From Dialister hominis (GTDB lineage: Bacteria > Bacillota > Negativicutes > Veillonellales > Dialisteraceae), in NCBI RefSeq assembly GCF_007164725.1, contig NZ_AP019697.1, positions 1,222,001 to 1,286,000 on the forward strand: a DNA stretch of 64,000 bases. Direction: 5' to 3'. A program made the translations under genes and the position numbers. The notes beneath the pieces are model-generated. The model was not told where the DNA came from and made no database searches. It saw only the letters and a list, made by a program, of their open reading frames with translations. Below, piece by piece: positions 62,142-64,000 of the stretch. Position 1 is the stretch's first letter; each line of letters opens with the position of its first letter.

Positions 62142-64000
<1,859 letters not shown>

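Overview
The window looks like chromosomal core DNA from a diderm Firmicute of the Negativicutes, most probably Dialister or a close relative (Veillonellaceae). This is inference. The gene set joins Gram-positive-style features (a T-box leader, Hfq beside MiaA, glmU-prs-pth, PyrK/PyrD type B, hairpin/U-run terminators, Firmicute-like sigma-A promoters with 17-bp spacers) to outer-membrane genes (HldE, a GT9 heptosyltransferase, an AcrAB-type RND pump). No 16S gene is present, so the genus is unproven.

Layout. 1-2353 (+): the end of a MetNIQ methionine importer (metI tail, metQ) and an MFS transporter. 2354-2615: a repeat-like element and a two-way terminator. 2616-7379 (-): an LPS/surface-sugar operon (nucleotide-sugar epimerase, GT4, hldE, GT9). 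7486-12469 (-): acrA-acrB and an SGNH hydrolase. 12622-13101 (-): a YhcH-family protein. 13395-17656 (+): a T-box-controlled methionine operon with a split MetH (activation domain as its own protein, then the B12-dependent synthase core, then metF). 17703-19928 (-): TVP38 membrane protein and thrC. 20209-22035 (-): tRNA-Lys, a small protein, tRNA-Arg and alr. 22249-23437: an intact IS30-family element with an unusually long target duplication, sitting at the 3' end of hemW. 23446-28346 (-): hemW, lepA and two tandem EamA exporters. 28414-28741 (-): two tRNA-Val. 28872-37924 (-): a long operon miaB-mutS-mutL-methyltransferase-miaA-hfq-PLP lyase. 38073-41633 (-): riboflavin operon ribD-ribE-ribBA-ribH behind an FMN riboswitch. 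41879-45710 (-): glmU-prs-pth-tmk. 45956-47224 (-): a secreted four-repeat peptidoglycan-binding/3D hydrolase. 47670-49103 (+): AGCS sodium/amino-acid symporter. 49179-57353 (-): pyrimidine operon pyrB-pyrC-carA-carB-pyrK-pyrD. 57476-59128 (-): a stand-alone OLD-family ATPase/Toprim nuclease. 59728-60213 (-): a YbaK-type editing deacylase. 60290-60628 (-): a four-tRNA cluster (Asp-Gly-Cys-Leu). 60789-62025 (-): LysR regulator with a small coupled membrane protein. 62472-64000 (+): the 5' part of pyruvate:ferredoxin oxidoreductase, running off the window.

Most operons are tightly packed, with ATGA or TAATG overlaps. Several genes appear to start at GTG or TTG, judged by Shine-Dalgarno position (GT4 protein, mutS, miaB, ribH, ribD, pyrC, the 3D hydrolase, POR). 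I see no CRISPR array, prophage or multi-gene defence island. The least ordinary features are the IS30-family insertion into a palindrome with a 14-bp duplication, the split T-box-regulated methionine synthase, a ribD start codon inside the riboswitch terminator, an SGNH hydrolase with Tyr for catalytic His, a structured leader before alr, and the repeat element at 2357-2606.
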